DNA of 64,000 bases from Kitasatospora sp. MAA4 (lineage in GTDB: Bacteria; Actinomycetota; Actinomycetes; Streptomycetales; Streptomycetaceae), in NCBI RefSeq assembly GCF_029893355.1, contig NZ_JARZAI010000018.1, positions 1 to 64,000 of the forward strand, written 5' to 3'. The notes under the pieces were generated by a model, which was not told where the DNA came from, searched no databases, and saw nothing but the letters and a program-made list of their open reading frames with translations. Every line of letters begins with the position of its first letter. Position 1 is the first letter of the stretch. Made by a program: the position numbers and the translations under genes. Of this stretch, positions 8,236 to 17,509 are shown one piece after another.

Positions 8236-9165
8236 ATGAGTACCGGAAAGAAGATCCGCGCCCTGTTCCCCGGCCAGGGCAGTCAGACGCCCGGCATGGG
8301 CAAGGCGCTGGCACTGGCCCACCCGGTGGCGGCCGCCTGTTTCGACGAGGCCTCCGAGGCCCTCGGCCTGGACCTGCGCGAACTCTGCTGGGACGCGCCG
8401 CCGGCCCGCCTGGCCGAGACCCAGAACGCCCAACCGGCCCTGCTCACCGCCGCCGTGGCAACCTGGCGGGTGCTGGAGGAGCGCGGAGTCGAACTCACCG
8501 CGACCGCCGGACACAGTGTCGGCGCGGTAGCCGCACTGGTCGCCGCGAACAGCCTGTCGTTCCATCAGGCCATCAAACTCATCCGCCTGCGCGGCGAGTT
8601 GATGGCCAGTGCACCCGGTGAGGGCGGCATGTGCGCCGTCGTCGCCACCGGCGCCGACCGCATGGAGGCGCTGGTCGCCGTCGAGCGGTTCGGCCTGGAC
8701 GTCGCGGCCGACAACAGCCCGCGGCAGTTCGTCGCCGCCGGCGACCTCGCCACCGTACGGGCCTTCGCCGCCGAACTCGGGGCGCGAGCCAAGCTGTTGG
8801 ACGTCTCGCACGCATTCCACAGCCGCCTGATGGCGCCGGTCGCCGACCGCTGGGCCGAGGCCGTCCGAGCGGCGGAGATCACCGACGCGACGGTACCGGT
8901 CGGCCTGGTGGCCACCGGCTCGTTCAGCACCGCCGCGGACGACCTCGCCAAGGACCTGACCGCCGCACTCTGCGCTCCGGTCCGCTGGCAGGACCTGATG
9001 ACCGAACTGGGCAGCGAGAACGGTGCGCCGCTGGTGGCGCTCGGCCCGGCCCAGGCCCTGGTCGGACTGGCCAAGCACTTCCCTGACAAGCCCGCTCTCA
9101 CGCTCGTGAACACACCCGTATCGCTGGAGGCCTTTGTGCGCCGGCTGGAGGCAGAGGACAAATGA
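8236..9165 (+). CDS. Malonyl-CoA:ACP acyltransferase (FabD-like)
   Basis: A 309-residue acyltransferase. LFPGQGSQ is near the N-terminus, the catalytic GHSVG carries Ser94, the carboxylate-binding Arg119 sits in LRGELM, and His195 sits in FHSRLM. The Arg argues for a malonyl-type substrate. It should load the free carrier protein at 9960-10274. A GGGAGG site precedes the ATG, and the stop overlaps the next start by 4 bp (ATGA). A cluster-dedicated FabD suggests a pathway kept apart from primary fatty acid synthesis. Confidence 0.88.
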   Translation: MSTGKKIRALFPGQGSQTPGMGKALALAHPVAAACFDEASEALGLDLRELCWDAPPARLAETQNAQPALLTAAVATWRVLEERGVELTATAGHSVGAVAALVAANSLSFHQAIKLIRLRGELMASAPGEGGMCAVVATGADRMEALVAVERFGLDVAADNSPRQFVAAGDLATVRAFAAELGARAKLLDVSHAFHSRLMAPVADRWAEAVRAAEITDATVPVGLVATGSFSTAADDLAKDLTAALCAPVRWQDLMTELGSENGAPLVALGPAQALVGLAKHFPDKPALTLVNTPVSLEAFVRRLEAEDK

Positions 9166-9914
9166 CGACACCCGCATTCGCCCCGGGGACGGTGGCCCTG
9201 GTCACCGGCGCCTCCCGAGGGATCGGCCGGGGCTGCGCCCTGGCCCTGGCCGCGGCCGGCTGCGACGTGGTGGTGCACTACGCCACCCAGGAGAGCGCCG
9301 CCAAGGAGGTCGCCGAGGAGATCCGCGCGATGGGCCGCGAGGCCCTGACCGTGCAGGCCGACGTCGGCGTCGAGGCCGAGGTCAAGGAGATGTTCCGGAC
9401 CATCCGCACGACCTGGAAGAAGCTCGACGTGGTGGTCGTGAACAGCGGCATCACGGCGGACGGCTTCCTCGCCACGATGAGCCTGGAGAAGTGGCAGAAG
9501 GTCATCACCACCAACCTCACCGGCGCCTTCCTGACCTGCCGCGAGTCGGTCAAGCAGATGCACCGGGCCGGCGGCTCGATCGTCATGATCGGCTCGACCA
9601 GCGGCATCGTCGGGCAGCCGGGCCAGCTCAACTACACCGCCAGCAAGGGCGGCATGATCGCCCTCGCGAAGGGTCTGGCCCGCGAGGTGGCCGACCGCTC
9701 GATCCGGGTCAACGTGGTCGCCCCCGGCTTCACCGAGACCGACATGCTCCGCGGCATGGAGCCGCGGGCCCGCGAGCAGCTGGTCGGCATGGTCCCGATG
9801 AAGCGCACCGGCAGCGTCGACGAGGTGGCCTCTGCCGTCACCTTCCTCGCCTCCCCGGCCGCCAGCTACATCACCGGCAAGGTGCTCACCGTCGACGGCG
9901 GCCTGACCACCTAG
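9162..9914 (+). CDS. 3-Ketoacyl-ACP reductase (FabG-like)
   Basis: A 250-residue short-chain dehydrogenase. It has the cofactor motif TGASRGIG and a complete catalytic set Ser145-Tyr158-Lys162 (YTASK). The ending ([13 protein letters not shown]) is typical of FabG. It should reduce the beta-keto group after each condensation using NADPH. It is translationally coupled to the acyltransferase. No enoyl reductase is present nearby, so reduction probably stops at the alkene after dehydration. Confidence 0.9.
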   Translation: MTTPAFAPGTVALVTGASRGIGRGCALALAAAGCDVVVHYATQESAAKEVAEEIRAMGREALTVQADVGVEAEVKEMFRTIRTTWKKLDVVVVNSGITADGFLATMSLEKWQKVITTNLTGAFLTCRESVKQMHRAGGSIVMIGSTSGIVGQPGQLNYTASKGGMIALAKGLAREVADRSIRVNVVAPGFTETDMLRGMEPRAREQLVGMVPMKRTGSVDEVASAVTFLASPAASYITGKVLTVDGGLTT

Positions 9915-9959
9915 CAGCACACCGCACACCCCACTCATTCTCACCAAGGAGAAATCGAA

Positions 9960-10274
9960 ATGTCGCAGTCCTATGACGAGTTGCTCGACCAGGCGCAGGC
10001 CCGCGCGTCCCTGAACCTGCGCGTGAAGGTCCTGCTGGTGGACAGCCTGGGCCTGGAGATCCAGGCCGAGCTGATCGGTGACGACCAGCCGCTCTTCGGC
10101 CGCGGGCTGGAGCTGGACTCGCTGGACACCCTGGAGATCGTGGTCATGTTCGAGGAGCACCTCAGCGTCACCATCTCCGACGACGACCGCGCGGCCTTCG
10201 GCTCGGTCAACAAGCTGGTCGACTTCGTGGTCGCGGCCCTCGGCGAGATCCCGCGTGTGGAGGCCCTGGCATGA
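9960..10274 (+). CDS. Acyl carrier protein
   Basis: A 104-residue carrier domain with the attachment motif LELDSLDTLE, Ser54 as the predicted phosphopantetheine site, and acidic helices typical of type II ACPs. AAGGAG precedes the ATG; the stop overlaps the next start (ATGA). Placed among the acyltransferase, reductase and dehydratase, it is the likely carrier of the growing acyl chain. Confidence 0.9.
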   Translation: MSQSYDELLDQAQARASLNLRVKVLLVDSLGLEIQAELIGDDQPLFGRGLELDSLDTLEIVVMFEEHLSVTISDDDRAAFGSVNKLVDFVVAALGEIPRVEALA

Positions 10275-10789
10275 GCGACGACCTCATCGGCGCCGACGGC
10301 CGCAAGCTGACCTTCGACGCCAACCAGATCCGCGACCTCCTGCCGCACCGCTGGCCGATGCTCTTCGTCGACCGCGCCTACGACGTCATCCCCGGCAAGT
10401 CCGGCTACGGCATCAAGAACGTCACCGTGTCGGAGCCGTACTTCGCCGGCCACTACCCCGACCAGTCCATCATGCCCGGCGTGCTGATCGTCGAGGCGAT
10501 GGCCCAACTCACCGCCGTGGTCTACGCATCCGCGTGGAAGGAGGAGGTCGCCGACTCCGACGAGGTGGACACCGCCGGCCGGGTCGGCTACCTGGGAGCG
10601 ATCCGCCAGATGAAGTTCAACCGGCTCGTCGTCCCCGGCGACCAGTTGATCCTGAAGGCCGAACTGGGCAAGGCGTTCGGCACCCTGACCCCCGTCACCG
10701 TGCAGGCCAGCGTCGGCAACGAGCTGGTCGCCAAGGGCTCGCTGACGGTCACCGAGCGGGGCAGCGGAGGCGGTAATGGGCTCCAGTGA
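10271..10789 (+). CDS. FabZ-like 3-hydroxyacyl-ACP dehydratase
   Basis: A 172-residue hot-dog fold protein. It starts its core with LLPHRWPMLFVDR and carries the catalytic His61 (FAGHYP) and acidic Glu75 (IVEAMAQ), as in FabZ. It should remove water from 3-hydroxyacyl-ACP to give trans-2-enoyl-ACP. With a ketoreductase but no enoyl reductase, iterated action would build a conjugated polyene. It overlaps the ACP gene upstream and the GNAT-fusion gene downstream. Confidence 0.88.
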   Translation: MSDDLIGADGRKLTFDANQIRDLLPHRWPMLFVDRAYDVIPGKSGYGIKNVTVSEPYFAGHYPDQSIMPGVLIVEAMAQLTAVVYASAWKEEVADSDEVDTAGRVGYLGAIRQMKFNRLVVPGDQLILKAELGKAFGTLTPVTVQASVGNELVAKGSLTVTERGSGGGNGLQ

Positions 10790-12974
10790 CCTTCTGATCC
10801 GCCCCTTCAGGGACGACGACGCGCCCGCGATCGCCGAACTCTTCAACCGGTACCCCGACGCCCCCAACTGGGTGGACCGGGAGCTGGACGCGGCCATGGT
10901 GTGCACGGAACTCGCCGAACGGGGAACGGTTCTGTTCCTCGTCGTGGAAGACGGCGGCGAGGTCCTGGGCACCATCGGGATGTTCCGCAGCACCGGCCGG
11001 CGGGCCGTTCCCGACGGCGAGGTGGTCGGGGACATGTTCTTCCTCAGCCCCCGCGCCCGCGGCGGACCGCTGGCCGGACGACTCTTCTCCCAGGCCTTCC
11101 GCACGCTGCGGGAGCAGGGCGTCGAGGCGATCCGACTCACCGTCAACCCGGCCAACCAGCTCGCCCTGCCGCTATACCGGCAGCTGGGCTGCGTCGTCAG
11201 CGGACCGGCCGAGGCCGGCGAGGACGGCAACATCGAGATGGTCAGCTACATGCCGAAGATCGTCACTCGGATGCGGCGCGACCACCAGCACCTGGTCCCC
11301 ACCGATCTGCGGACCATGGCCGCCTGGCGCTACCAGGTCGACGGCATCGCCGGCCAGGAACTGGGAAAGGAGACCGAGGAGATCTCGGGACGCACCGTCC
11401 TGCGCACCGCACTGGCAGTCGGCGACCTGACGTTCAGGGCGATCCTGGACCCGGAGACCGGCGAGATCCTGCACACCGCGGTCGGTCCGGACTTCGGACC
11501 CGACCCCGACCTGCCGGCCAAGCCGGTCACTGCACCGGAGCCGGTGTTCGAGTATCGCGAGCGGAACCTCCGCCTGACGGTCCGTCATCTCGACGGCGCC
11601 ATCAGGGTGTTCCACGACGACCAGATCGGACCGGTGCTCCAGGAGACCTGGCCGGTCTTCGGACCCGGCTACCTCACCGGATGGCGCCACGCACTGCCGC
11701 GCGAACTGACCGTACAAGGCCTGCCCGACGGGTGGCTGGTCAGCGAGCGGCACCCGCACGGCACCCTGCACCGGGAGAGCCGGCTGATCGACGCCACCCT
11801 CCACCAGCGCACCTGGTGGACGGGCGGCCCGACACCGGCCGAGGGTCTGCGGACCGTCCTGGTCAACGGCCTGCGGGCCGCCCTGCTGCTGGACGGATCG
11901 GGCTACCTCCCGGCCGGCCGCGGACTCGCTCCGATCGACGCGACCGAGTTCGGCGCAGCCCGTACCCGACTGGCACCCGGCCACCCGGTGGCCTGGTGGG
12001 ACGCCCGGACCGGCCTGGCGACCCGGCTGCGATGGCCGGAAGGCGCCTCGGCGGGCCTGGTCACCGACTCCGTGCTCAACCTCGACCACCCGGCCGACTA
12101 CGCCTACCGGATCGAGCTGAGCCAGGCGGACGGTCCCGATCAGGTCGTCCCGGGCATCCGCCCGGCGGCGGTCACCGGCATCGCCCTGCGACCCGCTGAC
12201 ACGACAACCGAACCGCTCACCGCCCAACCGGTGCTGGGCAGTTGGGACGAACGCGAGGTGGCCCGGCGCCCGGTCCACCGGCTGACCACCGGCAGCGACA
12301 CGCTGCTGGTCGACGCCACGGCCGGCGCACTGGCCTCCTGGCAGTCGGCGGGCAAGCCGGTGCTGGCCACCCCGTTCCCCAAGTCCCGTGCGTTCGCCCG
12401 CAATCCGTCCTGGCGGGGCGGGCTCTGGGTGAGCGGCCACGGCGTCCGCGAGGACGAGAACCGAGGTCTGGGCTGGGGCAGCACGGGTGATCCGACGCCC
12501 TGGCTCTTCGACCCGGCGACCGGCACCCTCGACTCCCCGGAACTCTCCTGGTCGATCGAGGCCGCGGAGCAGGGGATCACGGTCTCGGTGCAGGCTCCGA
12601 TCGGGCCGAAGGACGGCGAACTCGTCGTCTGGCTGACCCCGGCCAGCCCGAAGTCCGCCGAGTTCCTGGTTCCCGGCGGGCCCGGCGAGGTCTGGCACCT
12701 CAGCAAGCCCGGCGCCTGGCAGCGCTGGACCGACCGGGTGGCCGTCCGGCTGCCCGACGGCCGCTGGCTGGCCGTCGTACCACAGGGGCCCGCTCAGGAG
12801 CACGGCGGCGCCGAGATCCTGCTGCGCACCACCCCGGCCGGGCCACTGCTGGCCCTGGCCACCCGCCACCCGCACGGCCTGCCCGGCACCGCCGGCTGGC
12901 AGCTCACCGTCCTGGCCGACGCCTCGGCCGCCGAACAGCGGCTCCGCACCGGAGCCGAAGCACTCAGCCGTTGA
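10776..12974 (+). CDS. GNAT acetyltransferase domain fused to a large beta-rich domain of unknown function
   Basis: A 732-residue protein. Residues about 1-165 are a GNAT N-acyltransferase domain (LLIRPFRDDDAPAIAELF, later AIRLTVNPANQLALPLYRQLG). The remaining 560 or so residues are rich in predicted beta strands, aromatic residues and Asp/Gly turns. They look like stacked beta-sandwiches, perhaps aldose-epimerase-like; I do not recognise the family. The ATG lies inside the dehydratase gene, with GGAGG upstream. GNAT domains transfer acyl groups from CoA or a carrier to amines, so action on the Dap amine or a chain amine is plausible. The role of the tail is unknown. Confidence 0.6.
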   Translation: MGSSDLLIRPFRDDDAPAIAELFNRYPDAPNWVDRELDAAMVCTELAERGTVLFLVVEDGGEVLGTIGMFRSTGRRAVPDGEVVGDMFFLSPRARGGPLAGRLFSQAFRTLREQGVEAIRLTVNPANQLALPLYRQLGCVVSGPAEAGEDGNIEMVSYMPKIVTRMRRDHQHLVPTDLRTMAAWRYQVDGIAGQELGKETEEISGRTVLRTALAVGDLTFRAILDPETGEILHTAVGPDFGPDPDLPAKPVTAPEPVFEYRERNLRLTVRHLDGAIRVFHDDQIGPVLQETWPVFGPGYLTGWRHALPRELTVQGLPDGWLVSERHPHGTLHRESRLIDATLHQRTWWTGGPTPAEGLRTVLVNGLRAALLLDGSGYLPAGRGLAPIDATEFGAARTRLAPGHPVAWWDARTGLATRLRWPEGASAGLVTDSVLNLDHPADYAYRIELSQADGPDQVVPGIRPAAVTGIALRPADTTTEPLTAQPVLGSWDEREVARRPVHRLTTGSDTLLVDATAGALASWQSAGKPVLATPFPKSRAFARNPSWRGGLWVSGHGVREDENRGLGWGSTGDPTPWLFDPATGTLDSPELSWSIEAAEQGITVSVQAPIGPKDGELVVWLTPASPKSAEFLVPGGPGEVWHLSKPGAWQRWTDRVAVRLPDGRWLAVVPQGPAQEHGGAEILLRTTPAGPLLALATRHPHGLPGTAGWQLTVLADASAAEQRLRTGAEALSR

Positions 12975-13041
12975 GCGGTCAGCTGACCGAACGGCCCAGC
13001 AACCCAAACCAATCAGCCCTGTACACAAGGAGATTCACGTC

Positions 13042-14058
13042 ATGACCAGTATCGCCCAGCAGTACGCGCACATCCGCTCCACCGTCGCCGTGTACACCCC
13101 AGGGGCCAGCCTGGTCGCCATCTCCGGGCTGGAGCGCAGCGTCGTCCTCGGCCGGGTGCTGGCCAAGGACAGCGAGTACGTCGAGCCCGACACCGCCCGC
13201 GACACCCTGATCCTGGACGAGCAGGGCGGCATCTGGGACGCCGTCATCCACATCGAGCTCGACAGCACCAGCTGGCTGATCTCGCAGTCCCGCACCGACC
13301 TGGCGGACCTGGTCCGCGAGGCCGCCGCGGACCTGGACGACGTCCAGGTGGTGGACGCCTCCGGCGAGCAGACCGCCGTCGCCTTCGAGGGTCCCAAGGC
13401 CTGGAAGATCGCCGAGAACCTGGTCGACTTCGAGATCTCCAGCCTGGTCCTGCACGGCGTCACCGCGGTCGACCTGCCCGGCGACAGCGGCGAGTCCGGC
13501 GTGCTCACCCGCATCGGCACCACCGGCGAGTACGGCTACCTGCTGCTCGCCCCCACCTCCGCCGACCCGTTCGGCAGCGTCCTGAAGCACGCCGAGGAGC
13601 TGGGCGGCGGCACGGTGGAGGACCAGGCTCTGGCCCGGGCCCGCGCCGAGGTGCGCCACCCGCAGGTCAGCGAGCAGGCGGCCGGCCTGACGGTCCGCGA
13701 GGCCAACCTGGAGTGGCTGGTCAGCTGGGGCCGCGAGGACGAGTTCCGCGGCAGTGCCGCGCTGGCTGCGTCGTCCGCTCCGGAGCGCGGCCTGATCACG
13801 CTGCGCGCAGAGGCCGGACAGCTGCCCGCCGCCGGCGCGGCCATCCTCGCGGGTGACGTGCAGGTCGGCGAGGTGCGGGTGGTCTTCCCGAGCGCCCCGG
13901 ACGCCGGCGAGCTGGCCCTCGGCCTGCTGGCCAAGCCGTTCGACGTCCCCGGCCTGGAGCTGCACACCACCGCCGCGGACGGCAGCGCCGTCACCCTGAC
14001 CACGGTCTCCTCCCCGGTGGTCGTCCCGCAGTCCTGGACCGAGCGAATCGGAGCCTGA
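13042..14058 (+). CDS. GcvT/YgfZ-like folate-binding-fold protein
   Basis: A 338-residue protein resembling the glycine-cleavage T protein. GGIWDAVI places Asp66 where the T-protein catalytic Asp lies, and RIGTTGEYGYLLL corresponds to the family GYTGEDGYE loop. The C-terminal barrel (about 240-325) fits the family. The rest of the glycine cleavage system is absent, so it is not a housekeeping GcvT. It precedes the ketosynthase gene by only 5 bp. A tetrahydrofolate-dependent one-carbon or demethylation step on the product is possible, as is a non-catalytic role. AAGGAG precedes the ATG. Confidence 0.65.
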   Translation: MTSIAQQYAHIRSTVAVYTPGASLVAISGLERSVVLGRVLAKDSEYVEPDTARDTLILDEQGGIWDAVIHIELDSTSWLISQSRTDLADLVREAAADLDDVQVVDASGEQTAVAFEGPKAWKIAENLVDFEISSLVLHGVTAVDLPGDSGESGVLTRIGTTGEYGYLLLAPTSADPFGSVLKHAEELGGGTVEDQALARARAEVRHPQVSEQAAGLTVREANLEWLVSWGREDEFRGSAALAASSAPERGLITLRAEAGQLPAAGAAILAGDVQVGEVRVVFPSAPDAGELALGLLAKPFDVPGLELHTTAADGSAVTLTTVSSPVVVPQSWTERIGA

Positions 14059-14063
14059 TCACC

Positions 14064-16472
14064 ATGCGCATCGTCATCACCGGGCTGGGCATGATCTCAG
14101 CCGTCGGCACCACCGCGGACGAGTGCTGGACCGCCATCAAGGCAGGCCGCAGCGGCGTCGGCGAGGTCAGCGTGGTCGACACCACGGGCCTGATCACCAG
14201 TAAGGGCGGCCAGTCGGCGATCGTCGACGAGCCGGGCGTGGACCGCTGCTTCACCCTCGCCGTCAAGGCGGCCACCGAGGCCATCGAGCACGGACGGCTC
14301 GCCGAGGCCGGCTACGACCCCGCGCGGGTGGCCGTGGTCATCGGCAGCAGCCTCGGCACCAGCCGCAGCGCCGAGCAGTTCCACGAGCAGTGGATCAAGC
14401 AGGGACTGCGCAAGGCCGACGGCCGGCTGCTGATGGGCTACGCCCTGCACAGCGTCGCCGACCTGGTCGCCGAGAAGCTCCAGCTGACCGGACCGCGCTC
14501 GACCCTCTCCAACGCCTGCGCCGCCGGCGCCGTGGCCATCGGCTACGCCTCCGAGCTGCTCTGGAGCGGCGAGGCGGATGTCGTCCTGGTCGGCGGGGTC
14601 GACCCGCTGGCCGGGCTCTCCTTCAACGGATTCCACTCGCTCGGCGCCCTCGACTCGGACGCCTGCTCCCCCTACACCCGCTCGGCCGGCCTCAACCTCG
14701 GTGAGGGCGCCGGCTTCCTCCTCCTGGAGAACGCGGACGCGGCCGCCCGGCGCGGCGTCCCGGCGATCGCCGAGGTGGCCGGGTACGGCCTGTCGGCCGA
14801 CGCCTACCACCTCACCGCACCCGACCCGGGCGGCGACGGCGCCTCCCGTGCGATGGCCGCCGCCCTGCGCAGCGCCGGACACACCGTCGACCAGGTCGAC
14901 TACATCAACGGCCACGGCACCGGCACCCCGACCAACGACAAGATCGAGCCCAAGGCGATCCGGACGCTCTTCAAGACGCCCCCGCCGGTCAGCTCCACCA
15001 AGTCGATGATCGGTCACACCCTGGGCGCGGCCGGCGCGGTGGAGGCCGTGGTCTGCGCGATGGCCGTGCGGGACGGCATCCTGCCGCCCACCGCGAACAC
15101 CGGTGGCCTGGCGGCACCGAGCAGCCTGGACATCGTGCCGGAGAAGGCCCGCCACGAGGCGATCGACGTGGTGGTCTCCAACTCCTTCGCCTTCGGCGGG
15201 AACAACGCCGCCCTGGTGATCCGCAACGCCGCGATGACCGACACGCCGCCCCCGGCAGCCGTCGCGGCGGCCGTCGGCCGGGACGTCGTGATCACCGGCA
15301 TCGCGGGTATCGCCGGCTCGGCCCACAGCCACGCCGAGCTGCTGGAGACCCTGGCCAGCGGCGAACCCGCCTACCGCGAGCAGGTCGAGGTGGAGGGCTA
15401 CGGCAGCCGCCCGGCCGGCACCATCGACTACAAGGCGATAGCCGCCGGCATCAACCCGGCCGTGCTGCGCAAGATGGACCCGACCAGCCGGCTCGCCGCG
15501 GCCGCGGTCAACGAGCTGCACCGCGTGTACGGCAAGCCGAGCCGGCAGCAGGCCGAGCAGACCGGTCTGATCTTCGCCACCGGTCTGGCCCCGATCACCC
15601 CGGTCAAGGACTTCAACGAGGGGATCGTCCTGGCGGGCGGCCCGTCCGGCGCCAACCCGAAGTTCTTCCCGAACACGGTGGTCAACGCCGCCGCCGGGCA
15701 CGTGGCGATCCTGCACCGCTTCAAGGGCATCACCGCGACGGTCTGCGCGGGTGGCGCCAGCGCGCTGAGCGCCCTGCACTACGCCTACCGGCTGATCTCC
15801 CGCGGCGCCTCCGAGCGGATCGTCGTGGTGGTCGCGGACGAGTGCCCGGACGCCCTGCTCGCGGGGCACGTCAAGATCCCCGGCTTCCTCAGCGACAAGG
15901 GCGTCCACCCGTACGGCGGCGGCGGTACGGTGCTCGCGGCCGGCGCGGTCGCGGTGGTCCTGGAGTCCGCGAAGAGCGCCAAGGAGAACGAGGCCACGGT
16001 GCTCGCCAAGGTGGCCGGCTTCGGCCTCACCGGCGACGACAGCGGCATCTCGGGCCTGAGGCAGGACGGCAGTGCCTGGGGCCGCTCGATGACCGAGGCC
16101 GTCCGCACCGCCGGGCTGACCCCCGACGACATCGGTCTGGTCGCTGCGGCGGCGATGGGCCGGGAGGTGGTCGACAACACCGAGATCGCGGCCCTGCGCG
16201 GCAGCGGACTGGACCGGCGTCCGGTCACCGCCACCAAGTCGATCTTCGGCGAGACCTACGGATCGGCCCCCGGACTGGCCCTGCTCGCCGCCCTCCAGTC
16301 GATCCAGGACGGCTTCCTGCCCGGCACCTGGGGTGTGGACGTGGCCCCCGACGAGCTCCCCGGCCTGGTGCCGCAGGGCGGCCGGCCCGGGCCCGTGGAC
16401 CACGCGCTGGTCTCCAGCTTCGCCTACGGCGGCAGCTACCTGTCGCTGGTGGTCTCGAGGTGGGAGTCGTGA
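14064..16472 (+). CDS. Single-chain ketosynthase / chain-length-factor-like fusion
   Basis: An 802-residue protein with two complete ketosynthase folds. Domain 1 (about 1-390) keeps the whole triad: Cys152 (NACAAG), His284 (HGTGT) and His318 (KSMIGH). Domain 2 (about 405-800) keeps a cysteine at the equivalent place (Cys561, TVCAGGA). It has lost both histidines: the HGTGT region reads AAAMGREV and the second motif reads KSIFGET with Glu730. This is the KS-alpha/KS-beta division of labour in one chain; type II systems usually use two proteins. It should condense malonyl-ACP units and set chain length. The stop overlaps the transporter start (GTGA). Confidence 0.85.
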   Translation: MRIVITGLGMISAVGTTADECWTAIKAGRSGVGEVSVVDTTGLITSKGGQSAIVDEPGVDRCFTLAVKAATEAIEHGRLAEAGYDPARVAVVIGSSLGTSRSAEQFHEQWIKQGLRKADGRLLMGYALHSVADLVAEKLQLTGPRSTLSNACAAGAVAIGYASELLWSGEADVVLVGGVDPLAGLSFNGFHSLGALDSDACSPYTRSAGLNLGEGAGFLLLENADAAARRGVPAIAEVAGYGLSADAYHLTAPDPGGDGASRAMAAALRSAGHTVDQVDYINGHGTGTPTNDKIEPKAIRTLFKTPPPVSSTKSMIGHTLGAAGAVEAVVCAMAVRDGILPPTANTGGLAAPSSLDIVPEKARHEAIDVVVSNSFAFGGNNAALVIRNAAMTDTPPPAAVAAAVGRDVVITGIAGIAGSAHSHAELLETLASGEPAYREQVEVEGYGSRPAGTIDYKAIAAGINPAVLRKMDPTSRLAAAAVNELHRVYGKPSRQQAEQTGLIFATGLAPITPVKDFNEGIVLAGGPSGANPKFFPNTVVNAAAGHVAILHRFKGITATVCAGGASALSALHYAYRLISRGASERIVVVVADECPDALLAGHVKIPGFLSDKGVHPYGGGGTVLAAGAVAVVLESAKSAKENEATVLAKVAGFGLTGDDSGISGLRQDGSAWGRSMTEAVRTAGLTPDDIGLVAAAAMGREVVDNTEIAALRGSGLDRRPVTATKSIFGETYGSAPGLALLAALQSIQDGFLPGTWGVDVAPDELPGLVPQGGRPGPVDHALVSSFAYGGSYLSLVVSRWES

Positions 16473-17509
16473 CGACGAATCTGGTGGCACCGCGGGACGT
16501 CGAGACGGCGCCCGCGGCGGAGACCGAGATCGAGGCCGAGGACGTGCTGACCGCAGACGGCCTGGTCAAGAAGTTCGGCGACCGGGCCGTGGTGGACGGG
16601 GTCTCGCTGTACGTCGGCAAGGGCGAGATCCTCGGCTTCCTCGGCCCCAACGGGGCCGGGAAGTCGACCACCATCGCGATGCTGACCGGGGCACTGGCCC
16701 CCGACGCGGGTTCGATCCTGGTCAACGGGGTCGAGTTCGCAGCCGACCCGATGCGGGCCAAGGCGCTGATCGGCGTCGTCCCGCAGGAGATCGCCCTCTA
16801 CCCGAGCCTGACGGCCCGGCAGAACCTGGCCTTCTTCGCCGGCGCGTACAAGCTGGGCCGCAAGGTCCGCGAGGAGCGGATCAACTGGGCGCTGGAGGTG
16901 GCCGGTCTGACCGACCGGGCCGGCGACAAGGTCTCCTCCTACTCCGGCGGCATGCAGCGCCGGGTGAACATCGCGGCGGCGCTGCTGCACCAGCCGCAGC
17001 TGCTCTTCCTGGACGAGCCCACGGTCGGCGTGGACGCGCAGAGCCGCAACCAGATCTTCGAGACCGTGCTGAAGCTGCGCGCCGAGTTCGGCATGTCGGT
17101 GGTCTACACCAGCCACTACATGCCGGAGGTCGAGCAGCTCTGCGACCGGATCGTGATCGTGGACGGCGGCCGGGTGCTCGCCGAGGGCACCCAGCAGGAG
17201 CTGCTGGAGCCGCTGGGTGAGGGCCTGCTCGAATGGTCGCTCAACGCCGTCGAGGCCGGCCTGCTGAAGAAGGGCATCGAGACCCTCGCGGTCGCCTTCA
17301 CCGCGCACGGCGAGACCACCGTGACCACCTCGGGCGACAACACGCCCACCCTCCGGGTCCGCGTGAAGGACATGCCGGCCACGCTGCGCAAGGTCTCCGA
17401 CCTGGCCTGTGAGCACGGCCTGGGACTGGGCGGCATCCGGCTCGGCCGCCCCGACCTGGAGTCACTCTTCCTCGACCTGACCGGTCGACAGATTCGGGAC
17501 GGTGCCTGA
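16469..17509 (+). CDS. ABC transporter ATP-binding protein (DrrA-like)
   Basis: A 346-residue ABC ATPase with Walker A (GPNGAGKSTT), signature (YSGGMQRR) and Walker B (LFLDEPTVGVD). The C-terminal extension of about 80 residues is as in DrrA-type drug exporters. The GTG at 16469 overlaps the ketosynthase stop (GTGA) and is the most economical start; an in-frame GTG three codons earlier is possible. It pairs with the permease that starts on its stop codon. Likely exports or confers resistance to the cluster product. Confidence 0.9.
   Translation: MTTNLVAPRDVETAPAAETEIEAEDVLTADGLVKKFGDRAVVDGVSLYVGKGEILGFLGPNGAGKSTTIAMLTGALAPDAGSILVNGVEFAADPMRAKALIGVVPQEIALYPSLTARQNLAFFAGAYKLGRKVREERINWALEVAGLTDRAGDKVSSYSGGMQRRVNIAAALLHQPQLLFLDEPTVGVDAQSRNQIFETVLKLRAEFGMSVVYTSHYMPEVEQLCDRIVIVDGGRVLAEGTQQELLEPLGEGLLEWSLNAVEAGLLKKGIETLAVAFTAHGETTVTTSGDNTPTLRVRVKDMPATLRKVSDLACEHGLGLGGIRLGRPDLESLFLDLTGRQIRDGA

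Noticed and set aside
13042-14058. A complete glycine cleavage system
   Set aside because: Only a T-protein-like gene is present; no P, H or L protein genes are nearby and the motifs are divergent.
14097-16490. A 797-codon frame opposite the KS-KS gene
   Set aside because: Antisense shadow; no domains, and the sense frame has all ketosynthase motifs.
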